Translations under genes and position numbers: made by a program
Notes under the pieces: generated by a model
Databases searched by the model: none
The model's input: only the letters and a program-made list of their open reading frames with translations
What the model was told of the DNA's origin: nothing
Assembly: GCF_020991475.1 (NCBI RefSeq)
Contig: NZ_JAJMPA010000001.1
Location: 1,922,001-1,986,000, forward strand
DNA length: 64,000 nucleotides
Source: Pedobacter sp. MC2016-14
Lineage (GTDB): Bacteria; Bacteroidota; Bacteroidia; Sphingobacteriales; Sphingobacteriaceae
Direction of reading: 5' to 3'
Shown here: positions 43,986 through 53,112 of the stretch, piece by piece
How the letters are laid out: the number at the start of each line of letters is the position of its first letter
How positions within the stretch are numbered: position 1 is the first letter of the stretch

Positions 43986-45386
43986 TTAAAAAACGTAAGT
44001 GCCAACCGCACCTTCCGGTAAATTTGTTTGCACTGTTTTACCTTTACTTTTGATGTTAAAGTTTTGTGCGGTAGCGTTATTATTGGTAACAATTAAAATG
44101 ATTTTACCCTGCGGCGTTTTAAAGGCTACGTTTTCCAGGCGGCTAGTGATATTGGATGCTATCCTAACCGAACCTGGTGTTACAAACTTAGCGGCATGGC
44201 CAATTACATAATACGCAACGTTACGGCTGATTGCCGGGCTTATGGTGATGGCACCAAGACAACTGGTACATCCGCCATCGGTATGAGGGTTGTAAGCCGG
44301 ATCTGCGGCCAGGTTCCATTCCAATACATTTCTGCTCCAGTTTCTTGTGGCTCCAATGATAAGTGTAGAAACATGCCATTTTAAATCTTCCGGGAAATTA
44401 CCGGGCCCGCCAACCCACTGTTCTGTAAAGTACAGGTTTTTATCTGGATGGGCATCGTGCACTTTTGTTAAGGCACTGATGTCGCCACCATACAGATGAA
44501 AGGCAGAGCCATCCACATATTGCCTGGCATCAGCATCATTCAAGATACTAATCGGGTACTCAGGCTTATCTGCGTTATGATCATACAAGATAATCTTTGT
44601 TTTTATGCCCGCACTTTTAAAAGCCGGGCCTAATGCTTTTTTGATAAATACGGCCTGATCTGCTGCCTCCATGTACATGCTTGGAACATTACCAGGGTGT
44701 AGCGGCTCATTTTGTATGGTGATGGCATCAATATTAATACCTTGTGCTTTCATTGCCGCCAGGTATTTGATAAAGTACTTGGCATAAGAAGCATAAAACT
44801 CTGGTTTAAGACTACCACCTTTAAAACTATTATTGGTTTTCATCCAGGTAGGTGCCGACCAGGGCGAGCCTAAAATTTTAATGGATGGATTAACGGCAAC
44901 AATCATTTTTAGGACAGGAATTAAATCTTTTTGCTCTTCAGCGATGGAAAATTTATCCTGATTGATGTCTGTTTCGCCGGCAGGCAGGTCGTTGTACGTA
45001 AAACTGTCTGTACTTAAGTCTGAGGCACCAATGCTGATGCGCAGATAGCTGCTGCCAATTCCATTACCTTCAGCAGAAAAGAGCTCTTTAATAAGGGCTT
45101 GTTTCTCTGCCGCTGGAAGTGCATTGATGAGCGTAGCGCTGCCACCCGTTAGGGTAAACCCAAACCCATCAATACTTTGATAGGTTTGAGTTTCATCGAT
45201 TTCAATAGTTGGTGCATTGTTACTACCTGTATATAAAGGAAGATCTTCCTGTTTGGCTAAAAGCGACGTTTTATCGCCTGTAGTTAACCAAAAGGCTACA
45301 CTACCATTAGTTCCCTTAATTTCCTTTTTAGGTGCACAAGCTCCTAAAGCCACTGCTATGAGCAGGCAAATGCTGGTCAATCTCAT
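43986..45386 (-). CDS. GH30-family glycoside hydrolase lipoprotein (glucosylceramidase-like)
   Basis: A 466-residue lipoprotein (lipobox LGAC, cysteine 17). The GH30 (beta/alpha)8 enzyme has the acid/base Glu227 in IQNEP and the nucleophile Glu322 in YFTEQW. IDGFGFTLTGGSA at the start of the catalytic domain and GSPWSAPTWMK are also present. A small C-terminal beta domain closes the protein. The SusCD context suggests an endo/exo-beta-1,6-glucanase (subfamily 3 type) or beta-glucosidase. Subfamily assignment by eye is tentative. It is the last gene of the minus-strand SusC-SusD-GH30 operon (SusD stop 11 bp upstream). Confidence 0.92.
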   Translation of the reverse strand: MRLTSICLLIAVALGACAPKKEIKGTNGSVAFWLTTGDKTSLLAKQEDLPLYTGSNNAPTIEIDETQTYQSIDGFGFTLTGGSATLINALPAAEKQALIKELFSAEGNGIGSSYLRISIGASDLSTDSFTYNDLPAGETDINQDKFSIAEEQKDLIPVLKMIVAVNPSIKILGSPWSAPTWMKTNNSFKGGSLKPEFYASYAKYFIKYLAAMKAQGINIDAITIQNEPLHPGNVPSMYMEAADQAVFIKKALGPAFKSAGIKTKIILYDHNADKPEYPISILNDADARQYVDGSAFHLYGGDISALTKVHDAHPDKNLYFTEQWVGGPGNFPEDLKWHVSTLIIGATRNWSRNVLEWNLAADPAYNPHTDGGCTSCLGAITISPAISRNVAYYVIGHAAKFVTPGSVRIASNITSRLENVAFKTPQGKIILIVTNNNATAQNFNIKSKGKTVQTNLPEGAVGTYVF

Positions 45387-45397
45387 TCTCTGTCGTA

Positions 45398-46804
45398 TTA
45401 CCTCAGGTTTTGGTTCCTGTCAATTTCTGTTTGCGGAATAGGTAGCAATAGTTTTGCCGCCGTAACATTGTAGTTTAAGTTTACACCATTGGCGGTCTGT
45501 GCATTCATTACTGTAATGGCCCTGTTGGTACGAAGTAAATCGAACCAGCGATGTCCTTCAAATGCAAGCTCCAGTCGGCGCTCTTTTTCCAGTGCCAGGC
45601 GCATTGCAGCCTGACTGGCAGCTGGAGTAGCACCTAGATTAACACGTAACCTGATTTGATCTACAATGGTTTTTGCTTGTGACCAGCCTGTTGTGCTCAA
45701 CTCATTTTGTGCTTCTGCTTTCAATAGTAAAATGTCAGCTAAACGGATGATGTAAGTATCTGACTTATCATCTGCTCTGTATTTACGAATGTGTGGATAC
45801 TGCGCTGCAACTTTCCAGTAATCATCATCCCATCCTATGCCATCGTAAAGGATGCTGGATGCTTTACGCACTACATCACCTTCAGCATCATAAGTTGCAA
45901 TAAGATCATTGGTAGGGGTGTTGAATTTTTTCCATCCCGCTCCAAAAAGCTGGCTTGGCATCCAGTTGCCATGCAGGCCACCCCATCCATCATATTGCAT
46001 TTCCCAAATGGCTTCACTGTTGTTATCATGTTGCGAATCCCATAACTGATCGTAACCAATTAGCGAATAGCCGTTAGCTATAGTTGCATTTGTATATTCC
46101 AGGACTTTAGACCAATCTGCATTGGGCTTAGTGGCGTATACTTTAGCTAATAATGCGTTTGCTACTCCTTTGGTAACAATACCTTTGTTTGCCGAAGTTG
46201 TTTTTGCATTGGCTACCCCATATTCCAAATCAGCTATGATCTGGGCATAAATGGCATCAACACTAGCTTTTGGTGGTTGAAATTCCGCAGTAGTGGTCGG
46301 TATTTTTGTAACCAGCGGAACAGAACCCCATAACCTTACCAAATTGAAGTACATATAGCCCCTTAAAATCCGGGCTTCGGCAAGGATTTGTTTACGTCTG
46401 TCGCCTATATCAAGTGTAGCATCTTCAATTCCAGGTACATTGTCTGTAATCAGGTTACAGTTCTTGATGTCTTTATAAAGCTGTGTCCAGTCGCGGGTAA
46501 CGTTTGCGTTGGTATTGGTTACTGTAAATTTATCCAGTTGGATGTTTGCAGGGTTATCTCCGCCTGCGTAACAGTTGTCTGCAATGGCATCACCATTGGT
46601 CAAAAAGTCCATGATGTGGTATTCATTATACATACCGTCATAGGCACCTTGCAGCAGTTTTTCTGCGGCAGCCGCATCTGCAAACGCAACATCTGGCGTA
46701 GCCTGGTTACCAAATGGCTGTTTATCCAGAAATTCTTTCTTACAGCTGATGAATGTCATTGCCAGAGCACCCACTGCGATCATTGAATATATTTTGAGTT
46801 TCAT
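45398..46804 (-). CDS. SusD/RagB family surface lipoprotein of the GH30 locus
   Basis: A 468-residue lipoprotein with lipidated cysteine at residue 21 (FISC-KKEFLDK). SusD signs are TPR-like helices in the first half, ILRGYMYFNLVRLWGSVPL, and the C-terminal LEKERRLELAFEGHRWFDLLR with LLPIPQTEIDRNQNL. It pairs with the SusC that ends 10 bp upstream in the transcript. Type RagB/SusD_3. It binds the glucan at the cell surface, by inference from the GH30 neighbour. Confidence 0.95.
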   Translation of the reverse strand: MKLKIYSMIAVGALAMTFISCKKEFLDKQPFGNQATPDVAFADAAAAEKLLQGAYDGMYNEYHIMDFLTNGDAIADNCYAGGDNPANIQLDKFTVTNTNANVTRDWTQLYKDIKNCNLITDNVPGIEDATLDIGDRRKQILAEARILRGYMYFNLVRLWGSVPLVTKIPTTTAEFQPPKASVDAIYAQIIADLEYGVANAKTTSANKGIVTKGVANALLAKVYATKPNADWSKVLEYTNATIANGYSLIGYDQLWDSQHDNNSEAIWEMQYDGWGGLHGNWMPSQLFGAGWKKFNTPTNDLIATYDAEGDVVRKASSILYDGIGWDDDYWKVAAQYPHIRKYRADDKSDTYIIRLADILLLKAEAQNELSTTGWSQAKTIVDQIRLRVNLGATPAASQAAMRLALEKERRLELAFEGHRWFDLLRTNRAITVMNAQTANGVNLNYNVTAAKLLLPIPQTEIDRNQNLR

Positions 46805-46814
46805 CTTATTTTAA

Positions 46815-49724
46815 TTAAAATCCAACATTTACACCAAAAAGGAAGGTTCTGGATTGAGGGTATGTGCCGTAATCTACGCCCATTGAAGGACTATTACCAT
46901 CGTATTGCTGTACTTCCGGATCAAATCCATTGTATTTGGTAAAAGTTAACAGGTTATAGCTGGTAGCAAAAACAGTCAGCTTACTCATTTTCCATTTGCT
47001 CAGCGCAACCTCGCCAAAGTTGTATGACAGCGTTGCTGTTTTTAAGCGGAGGTACGAACCGTTTTCAATGAACCTGCTTGAAGTAAGTGAATTGTCTGTA
47101 TTGTCTCTTGTTGCTTTAGGAATATTAGTGATTTGACCAACCGTAGTCCATCTGTCCAGCGTAGAAATTAACTGGTTTTTAGAGTCGTTTAAACCTTCAA
47201 GGTCAATTCTCGACGCATTGAAGATATCATTGCCTTGTACGCCCTGGAAGAAAAGAGAAAGCCCAAAATTACCGTAAGTTAAATTGTTGTTTACACCGTA
47301 AGTAAATTTAGGTTGTGCATTACCAATATAAGTACGGTCACCGGTATCAAAACTACCATTACCATTTACATCTGCATAAGTTGCCGCTCCCGTGTTAGGA
47401 TTAACACCAGTAAATACATATCCGTAAAACGCACCTAAAGGTTTGCCTACTTCAACCCTTATGGCATTATCCCGCTGGTTGATGCCTGCAAAACTAACAG
47501 ACTGCAATGAGTTACCAAGGCTGGTTACTTTATTCCTGTTAAAGGAAATGTTAAAGTCAGATGTCCAGTTAAACTTGTTACCACTAAAGTTTTTAGTGCT
47601 TAAGGCAAATTCCAGACCTTTGTTTTCCATTGATCCTACGTTTTGCGCCTGCGTGTCAAAACCTGTTGCCAGAGAAATAGGAACGTTTAGCAGTAAGTCG
47701 TTGGTTTTTTTAAGGTAAGCATCTGCCGTGAATGTAATTCTGGAATTAAACATGCTTAAGTCAATACCAACGTTGGACTGAGTTGTTTTTTCCCAGGTGA
47801 TGTCTGGATTTGCAAGCTGCTTGAAGTTAATTCCTCCTTGAGCAGTAAGTTCAAATAAGGCCAGGTATGGGTAATCACCAATCCCTACATCATTACCAAC
47901 TTTACCCCAGCTACCGCGGATTTTTAAATCATTGATCGTTTTGCTGTCTTTCAGAAAATCCTCTCCCGAAATTCTCCATCCTGCAGAAACAGAAGGGAAA
48001 TAACCGTAACGGTTTTCTTTTGCAAACCTGGATGAACCATCAGCACGGAAGTTTGAACTGAAGAGATATTTGCCGTCATAAGCGTAAGTAATTCTGGCCA
48101 GGTATGAACGTTTTGTCCACTGCGCTGGCTGAGAAGGAACCTTTAACGCGATAGAAGATGCAGAGGGTGCCAATGAGCCGTCGGCCGCCAGGTAGTTTGA
48201 ATCCTCATAGTCTACATAATTGTAGTCAGACGACTGGATAGTCATACCACCTGTTGCGGTAAAAGCATGTTTGTCTACATTTTTGGTGTAGTTTAAAATA
48301 TTTTCGTTCAGCCACACATTGTCTGTAGACTGGTTATTTTGATAACGTCCTTTTTGCGTTCTGCCATAATCTGATGTAAAAGGATTAAGGAAGGCACTGT
48401 AAAAATTATTGGCGTTATTGGCGCTGATGGTAGATTTAAAATACAAGTCATCAGTAAAGTTTACCTGCGCTCCAAAAGCACCTAAGAAACGAAAGTTTCT
48501 GGTAGAATTGTCCTCGCGATATGCATAAGCAATTGGATTTTCCCAACCACCTTTATTTGGATCACCAGCATATTGCCCATTGGCAGTATAAATTCCAATA
48601 GTAGGAGGGGTGGTTAAGGATGACAGGATGATACCACCGCCTGCTGTACCTGTGTTATCTTTAACATCTATAGACTTACGGAAAGTTACTGCCGCGTTAC
48701 CAGTTAACTTTAACCATTTGGTTAAATTCTGTGAACCGTTAAAGTTAGCCGTATATTTATTAAGTACCGCAGGAGCAACGGTACCTACATCTTGCTGATA
48801 ACCGGTGGAAAAATAATACTGACCACCTTTAACACCGCCCGCTAAGGATAACTGGTAACTATGTTGTTTACCTGTACCAAAAGTTTCCTTTTGCCAGTCT
48901 GTATTTTCTGATCCAAATGTATTATAACCAAGATCTCTTAGTAAGGTATTGTATTGTTCGGTATTTAGAACTTTCTGGGTTTTCCACAAATTGCTGAAAC
49001 CGGTGAAAGCATTAAAACCAACCTGTAATTTTCCCGCTGTACCTTTTTTGGTGGTGATTAGAACCACACCATTTGCACCGCTTGAACCATAGATAGCGGC
49101 TGCAGAAGCATCTTTAAGTACGGTAATGGTTTCAATGTCATTCGGGTTAAGGAAATCTGCATTTCTGGAAGTTACACCGTCAATTACATAAAGGGGACTG
49201 TTAGATGCCGTAATAGAGGTATTACCGCGAATACTAACTGATACTCCGGAACCCGGTTTACCCGATTGTGAGGTTACCTGCACACCTGCCGCTTTACCTT
49301 GTAGGGCTTGCATTGCATTGGTGATGGGTTGGTTTTGAAGATCTTTAGCTGATACAGAAACCACAGCAGTAGTGATGTCTTTCTTGGTTTGTGTACCATA
49401 ACCAACTACAACCACTTCATTTAGCTGGTTATTGTCGTCCGCCAGTGTAACGTTAACTGTTGTTCTGCTATTAACTTGTTGCTCGATAGTTTTAAAACCG
49501 ATAAAAGAAAAGGTTAAGGTAGCATTTGGAGGAACACTTAATGTAAATTCTCCATTGTTTCCTGTAACGGCCCCACGTGCCGCCCCTTTAATTTGAACCG
49601 AAACGCCAGGTAATGGCAGTCCCTGCTGGTCTTTAACTTCGCCCTTTATTGTGATGTCTTGCGCTATTGCTATTGATATACCGCATAACAGACATACAAT
49701 AAAAAGAGTAAATGTTCTTCTCAT
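46815..49724 (-). CDS. SusC/RagA TonB-dependent receptor of the GH30 locus
   Basis: A full 969-residue receptor: signal peptide (SIAIAQ), regulatory-like domain (about 23-100; IKGEVKDQQGLPLPGV), SusC marker NEVVVVGYGTQTKKD, plug with SPLYVIDGVTSRNA and AIYGSSGANGVVLITTKKG, and a barrel ending FLFGVNVGF. There is no STN domain, so it does not signal through a FecR/ECF set. Control is more likely by the membrane sensor gene just upstream on the same strand (50091-52007). It starts the SusC-SusD-GH30 operon. Confidence 0.96.
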   Translation of the reverse strand: MRRTFTLFIVCLLCGISIAIAQDITIKGEVKDQQGLPLPGVSVQIKGAARGAVTGNNGEFTLSVPPNATLTFSFIGFKTIEQQVNSRTTVNVTLADDNNQLNEVVVVGYGTQTKKDITTAVVSVSAKDLQNQPITNAMQALQGKAAGVQVTSQSGKPGSGVSVSIRGNTSITASNSPLYVIDGVTSRNADFLNPNDIETITVLKDASAAAIYGSSGANGVVLITTKKGTAGKLQVGFNAFTGFSNLWKTQKVLNTEQYNTLLRDLGYNTFGSENTDWQKETFGTGKQHSYQLSLAGGVKGGQYYFSTGYQQDVGTVAPAVLNKYTANFNGSQNLTKWLKLTGNAAVTFRKSIDVKDNTGTAGGGIILSSLTTPPTIGIYTANGQYAGDPNKGGWENPIAYAYREDNSTRNFRFLGAFGAQVNFTDDLYFKSTISANNANNFYSAFLNPFTSDYGRTQKGRYQNNQSTDNVWLNENILNYTKNVDKHAFTATGGMTIQSSDYNYVDYEDSNYLAADGSLAPSASSIALKVPSQPAQWTKRSYLARITYAYDGKYLFSSNFRADGSSRFAKENRYGYFPSVSAGWRISGEDFLKDSKTINDLKIRGSWGKVGNDVGIGDYPYLALFELTAQGGINFKQLANPDITWEKTTQSNVGIDLSMFNSRITFTADAYLKKTNDLLLNVPISLATGFDTQAQNVGSMENKGLEFALSTKNFSGNKFNWTSDFNISFNRNKVTSLGNSLQSVSFAGINQRDNAIRVEVGKPLGAFYGYVFTGVNPNTGAATYADVNGNGSFDTGDRTYIGNAQPKFTYGVNNNLTYGNFGLSLFFQGVQGNDIFNASRIDLEGLNDSKNQLISTLDRWTTVGQITNIPKATRDNTDNSLTSSRFIENGSYLRLKTATLSYNFGEVALSKWKMSKLTVFATSYNLLTFTKYNGFDPEVQQYDGNSPSMGVDYGTYPQSRTFLFGVNVGF

Positions 49725-50090
49725 TGTTTTGCTTATTTAATTTATAATTGCTCGCCAAACAACAAATGGTCATACGGCCCTTTATTCTATTTGGTAAGGT
49801 AAAGTTACACTGACTTTAGTGTTAAAAACAAGTAAAATATAGCTCTTGTTTATTCTTAAATGATTGATTTATAGTTTGTTGTGTGTTTTCTGATACGCTT
49901 CAATACCGCTGTATCTTCTATACTTAACCGCTGTAAATCAATGTTCAAGCGGCAAAAGAAAGAGGATGACGTACGATATTCAATACGCTTCATTACCCTG
50001 TGTAACTTTTAATGAGATGGTCGATTTTGTTCAACTAAGTGACGAACATGTGACAGAGAGAAACCTGAAATTTAAAGTTTAAATATGGTT
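49725..50090. other. Regulatory gap upstream of the GH30 SusC with repeated motifs
   Basis: 366 bp without a convincing ORF. It holds ACCGCTGTA at 49905-49913 and again at 49927-49935 (22 bp apart), and ATACGCTTCA at 49893-49902 and 49983-49992 (90 bp apart). It should contain the SusC promoter on the minus strand, but no perfect TTTG/TAnnTTTG pair was found. Confidence 0.55.
49893..50005. repeat. Direct repeats, candidate operator cluster
   Basis: ATACGCTTCA-ATACCGCTGTAT (49893-49914) recurs in altered form as ATACGCTTCA-TTACCCTGTGTA (49983-50004). A half site AACCGCTGTAA (49926-49936) lies between. The 22-bp spacing of the ACCGCTGTA copies is about two helical turns. Confidence 0.5.
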
Positions 50091-52007
50091 TTAGTCCAAT
50101 ACCACCTCGCTCCAACCGTTTTTATTGGTCTTTTTGAGCAAGGTTTTGCGCTCGTCCATCACCAGTTTAATTTTTGCGCTGTAAGTCCAGCAGGTACTTT
50201 GCCGGATGTTTAGGATTTCTGAGAGTTTATGAGAAGAAATTTTTCCCTTGGAGGCATAAATCAGGTAGACCATATAAAATGCTTTATTGATCGGGATCCT
50301 GGTGTTGTGAAATATAGTATAGGTAGTCACAGACTCTTCGTATCCACATTTGGTACACCTTCTACTCAAGTGAATGTGCCCTGGGTAGTATAGGGTATTT
50401 TTACATTTTTTACAGGTATAACCATTATGCCATTTTAAATCCGCAAGGAACAGGTTACAGCTTTCCTTATCCGGATAAATTTTACTGAACTCTTCAAAAT
50501 CTAAATCAGCAGACATCACCCGGTCCCGGGTTACTTTCTCTACATTGGTTTGTAGCTCCTGATTATCTTGCTCCAGTAAAATGTTCATCCTCGAAATCTC
50601 TTCTGCCTGCTGCTGCAACTTACTGTTAGCTTCCTGAAGTTCACTATTCCTGGCCTCAATGATGATTGATTTATGAAATACCTCTCTTGTGCGCTCCTGT
50701 ACTTTATTTTCCAGTTCCTGGTTAAGAGTGTCCTTTAAACGCGCATTTTCGGCCATCTGTCTAATCATTTGGCGGTGTACATGATCTCTTTTCTTTTTGA
50801 GGATTCTAACTTTATCGCCTATGGCTACAGAAAGAAATACCATTTCTACAATGAAACAGAAGCTTAAACTGTAATAACTTATGGCGCCAAAGTTAAGCCA
50901 GCCAAAGCCAAGCATAATTAAAAATTTGAGGATAAAGCCTGCAAAAAGGAAACTGTAGCCTAATACAAAAAACCTTGCAGGTAAATAGCCCTTTTTATAA
51001 ATGTAAATGCCAGTGAAAAACGCAAGTGCCAATGGTACAAACTCTATAAATTTGTAATTGAAGAGTGCTCTGTCGAATAGCAAACAGTAAACGAAGAAAA
51101 TGCTTCTAATAGCAATGAGCAATATAATTAGTTTGTTTAGTTGAGGTGCTTTCGCTTTTACAAAAAGCAAATCGCGGGTAAAAAGCAGGGCAAAAATACT
51201 GGTGGCGTACAATGCAAAAGCATAAGCTATTTGATTCCATCCGGGCGAATTTGGCCAGAGGTATTGATAAGCAATACCATCAGTGCTCATTTCGTAAAAG
51301 CCTACGCTTAAATTGTAAAGCACATAATAGAGGTACTGTCTTTGCTTTACAGCAATATACATGATCAGGTTATAGAAGCTGAAGACCAAGATCATGCCAT
51401 AGAAAATGCCGAAGAAAAAGTATTCATCCAGCGCATAAGCAATGAACCAGTCTACCGATCTGAGTACAATAATAGCATCAGAAATCTGTGATGATTTTAC
51501 CTTAAAATAATAGGTCTGCTCAAGATTGCTCTTGTTATTGACGTGCAACTCAAAATTTTTATGCTGTAACTCACGTTTAGAGAAATGGTAATTATCTCCA
51601 AATTCCTTTACCTGGTAGCTGCCATTGGGTAGTGGCATATAGGCTGTGATGTGGTCTATAGTTTGGTCAAAAAACTCCAGGATATATTGGTTCTTTGTTT
51701 GGTTGTTGTGCTTAATTTTAATTCTGAACCAGTAGGTCGTATTAAGTTTCAGTGTCTGCGGTGTGCTGATTGTACTGGGTTTAAATAATGTATCAGCAGC
51801 CTTACTTTTTACCTGATCAAAAGTATAACTGTCTTTTACATCTGTAAATACTTCTATTTCGTGATAGGTGAAAATGTGCTGATGAATGCTGTCTGCTATG
51901 TGAACCGCTTGCTGCGCTTGCGCAGTACTTAGACTTAGGATGATGAGTAAACCTAAGAGGGGCAGGCAAAGTATTTTACAGGGATTAAAAACCATTTTAA
52001 AATACAA
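50091..52007 (-). CDS. 7TM-DISM membrane sensor fused to an IS1595-type transposase DNA-binding domain
   Basis: One uninterrupted 638-residue frame with an unusual domain order. A signal peptide (to about 32) is followed by a periplasmic 7TMR-DISMED2-like sensor (about 40-175; TYWFRIKIKH, YYFKVKSSQIS). Next come seven membrane segments of 7TMR-DISM type (about 190-395) and a long coiled coil (about 400-500; QELENKVQERTREVF). The C-terminal part (about 505-620) reads as the N-terminal half of an ISXO2/IS1595 transposase. It has IYPDKESCNLFLADLKWHNG, a zinc ribbon with Cys532, Cys535, Cys551 and Cys554, and TIFHNTRIPINKAFYMVYLI followed by a helix-turn-helix (KLSEILNIRQSTCW). The chain ends before any DDE nuclease. 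It probably binds DNA from the membrane and controls the SusC-SusD-GH30 operon just downstream. Confidence 0.85.
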   Translation of the reverse strand: MYFKMVFNPCKILCLPLLGLLIILSLSTAQAQQAVHIADSIHQHIFTYHEIEVFTDVKDSYTFDQVKSKAADTLFKPSTISTPQTLKLNTTYWFRIKIKHNNQTKNQYILEFFDQTIDHITAYMPLPNGSYQVKEFGDNYHFSKRELQHKNFELHVNNKSNLEQTYYFKVKSSQISDAIIVLRSVDWFIAYALDEYFFFGIFYGMILVFSFYNLIMYIAVKQRQYLYYVLYNLSVGFYEMSTDGIAYQYLWPNSPGWNQIAYAFALYATSIFALLFTRDLLFVKAKAPQLNKLIILLIAIRSIFFVYCLLFDRALFNYKFIEFVPLALAFFTGIYIYKKGYLPARFFVLGYSFLFAGFILKFLIMLGFGWLNFGAISYYSLSFCFIVEMVFLSVAIGDKVRILKKKRDHVHRQMIRQMAENARLKDTLNQELENKVQERTREVFHKSIIIEARNSELQEANSKLQQQAEEISRMNILLEQDNQELQTNVEKVTRDRVMSADLDFEEFSKIYPDKESCNLFLADLKWHNGYTCKKCKNTLYYPGHIHLSRRCTKCGYEESVTTYTIFHNTRIPINKAFYMVYLIYASKGKISSHKLSEILNIRQSTCWTYSAKIKLVMDERKTLLKKTNKNGWSEVVLD

Positions 52008-52070
52008 AGATAAGCTTATTCCTCATTGCGGCAGAATTTGGTACTTTAGGGACTTAAAAATGAATCTCAG

Positions 52071-52937
52071 ATGATTATACTAGAAAATAATGTGCTCATT
52101 GCTACTTTTAATCCTAAAGGAGCAGAATTACAAAGTTTAAACGGTAAAGCAACCGGATTGTCTTATATGTGGAATGGTGATCCTGCATTTTGGGCAAAAC
52201 ATAGTCCGGTGCTTTTCCCGGTGGTTGGCGCTTTAAAAAATGGTACATATACTTATAAGGGAGAAAGCTTTCGTCTTTCAAGGCATGGGTTTGCAAGAGA
52301 TCTTGTTTTTAATGCAAATCAAATCAGCAAAGAGGAAGTATTGTTTACGCTGAACTCAAATCAAGATACGATGGCGGTATATCCTTTTGAATTTAAGTTG
52401 GGTATCCGTTATAAAATTGAGGCTGGTTACCTGAGCTGTACCTACGAAATTTCAAATCCAGGAAAAGAAGATCTGCTGTTTTCAATTGGCGCACACCCCG
52501 CTTTTAACGTACCCTTACAAGATGATGTTGCTTATACAGATTGCTATCTTGAATTTGAAAAGGACGCGGAACTAACCTATCATAAAATAAAGAATGATCT
52601 TATTGATGATGAGACGGAGACGATTGTGCTGGAAGACAGCAGGCTTCCACTAACGCATGAACTCTTTTATGATGATGCTTTGGTATTTAAGAAACTTAAA
52701 AGTAATGTGATCTCCGTTAAAAATTACAAGAATAACCATGGGATTCATTTTTATTTTGAGGAATTTCCATTCTTTGGAATATGGGCAGCTAAAGATGCCA
52801 ATTTTGTTTGCCTCGAGCCTTGGTGTGGTATTGCCGATGGTGTGCATCACAATCAGGAATTAGAAAATAAGGAAGGGATCATCAGCCTGTCTCCTAACGA
52901 AGAATGGGAAAGAACCTGGGAGGTAGAAATTTTTTAA
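52071..52937 (+). CDS. Aldose 1-epimerase family protein (LacX/YihR-like)
   Basis: A 288-residue cytoplasmic mutarotase-fold protein. GAELQSLNGKATGLSYMWNGDPAFW at the start, SRHGFARDL, IGAHPAFNVPL (with the catalytic-type His) and VCLEPWCGIADG mark the aldose 1-epimerase family, LacX branch. It interconverts alpha and beta anomers of hexoses or their phosphates. It is divergent from the 7TM sensor gene (63 bp between starts) and adjacent to the glucan locus, so a role with glucose released by GH30 is plausible, but the gene is also common as a stand-alone. Confidence 0.9.
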   Translation: MIILENNVLIATFNPKGAELQSLNGKATGLSYMWNGDPAFWAKHSPVLFPVVGALKNGTYTYKGESFRLSRHGFARDLVFNANQISKEEVLFTLNSNQDTMAVYPFEFKLGIRYKIEAGYLSCTYEISNPGKEDLLFSIGAHPAFNVPLQDDVAYTDCYLEFEKDAELTYHKIKNDLIDDETETIVLEDSRLPLTHELFYDDALVFKKLKSNVISVKNYKNNHGIHFYFEEFPFFGIWAAKDANFVCLEPWCGIADGVHHNQELENKEGIISLSPNEEWERTWEVEIF

Positions 52938-53112
52938 GAATGAGAGTTCTAAGCTGAAATCGATGTTTTTATAGCCTGCAGCCGTTTTATACGTATAGTT
53001 ACGGAAGTATACGTATAATTTACGGTTAGCTCATCTCTATTTACAGACCTTTGTTTTGTCGGCAATGAGAGTTGCTGGTCTTTAAATATCAGGTAACAAA
53101 TAAAATAGTGGT

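Noticed and set aside
46388..46786. Plus-strand 132-codon frame opposite SusD
   Set aside because: Antisense shadow. It is cysteine/valine-rich and not protein-like.
47443..47718. Plus-strand 91-codon frame inside the GH30-locus SusC
   Set aside because: Antisense shadow with no domain, leader or promoter.
50091..52007. An ordinary IS1595 insertion into a sensor gene
   Set aside because: One frame runs through both parts. There are no terminal inverted repeats or target duplications, the DDE domain is absent, and the zinc ribbon is intact, so fusion is more likely than a fresh insertion.
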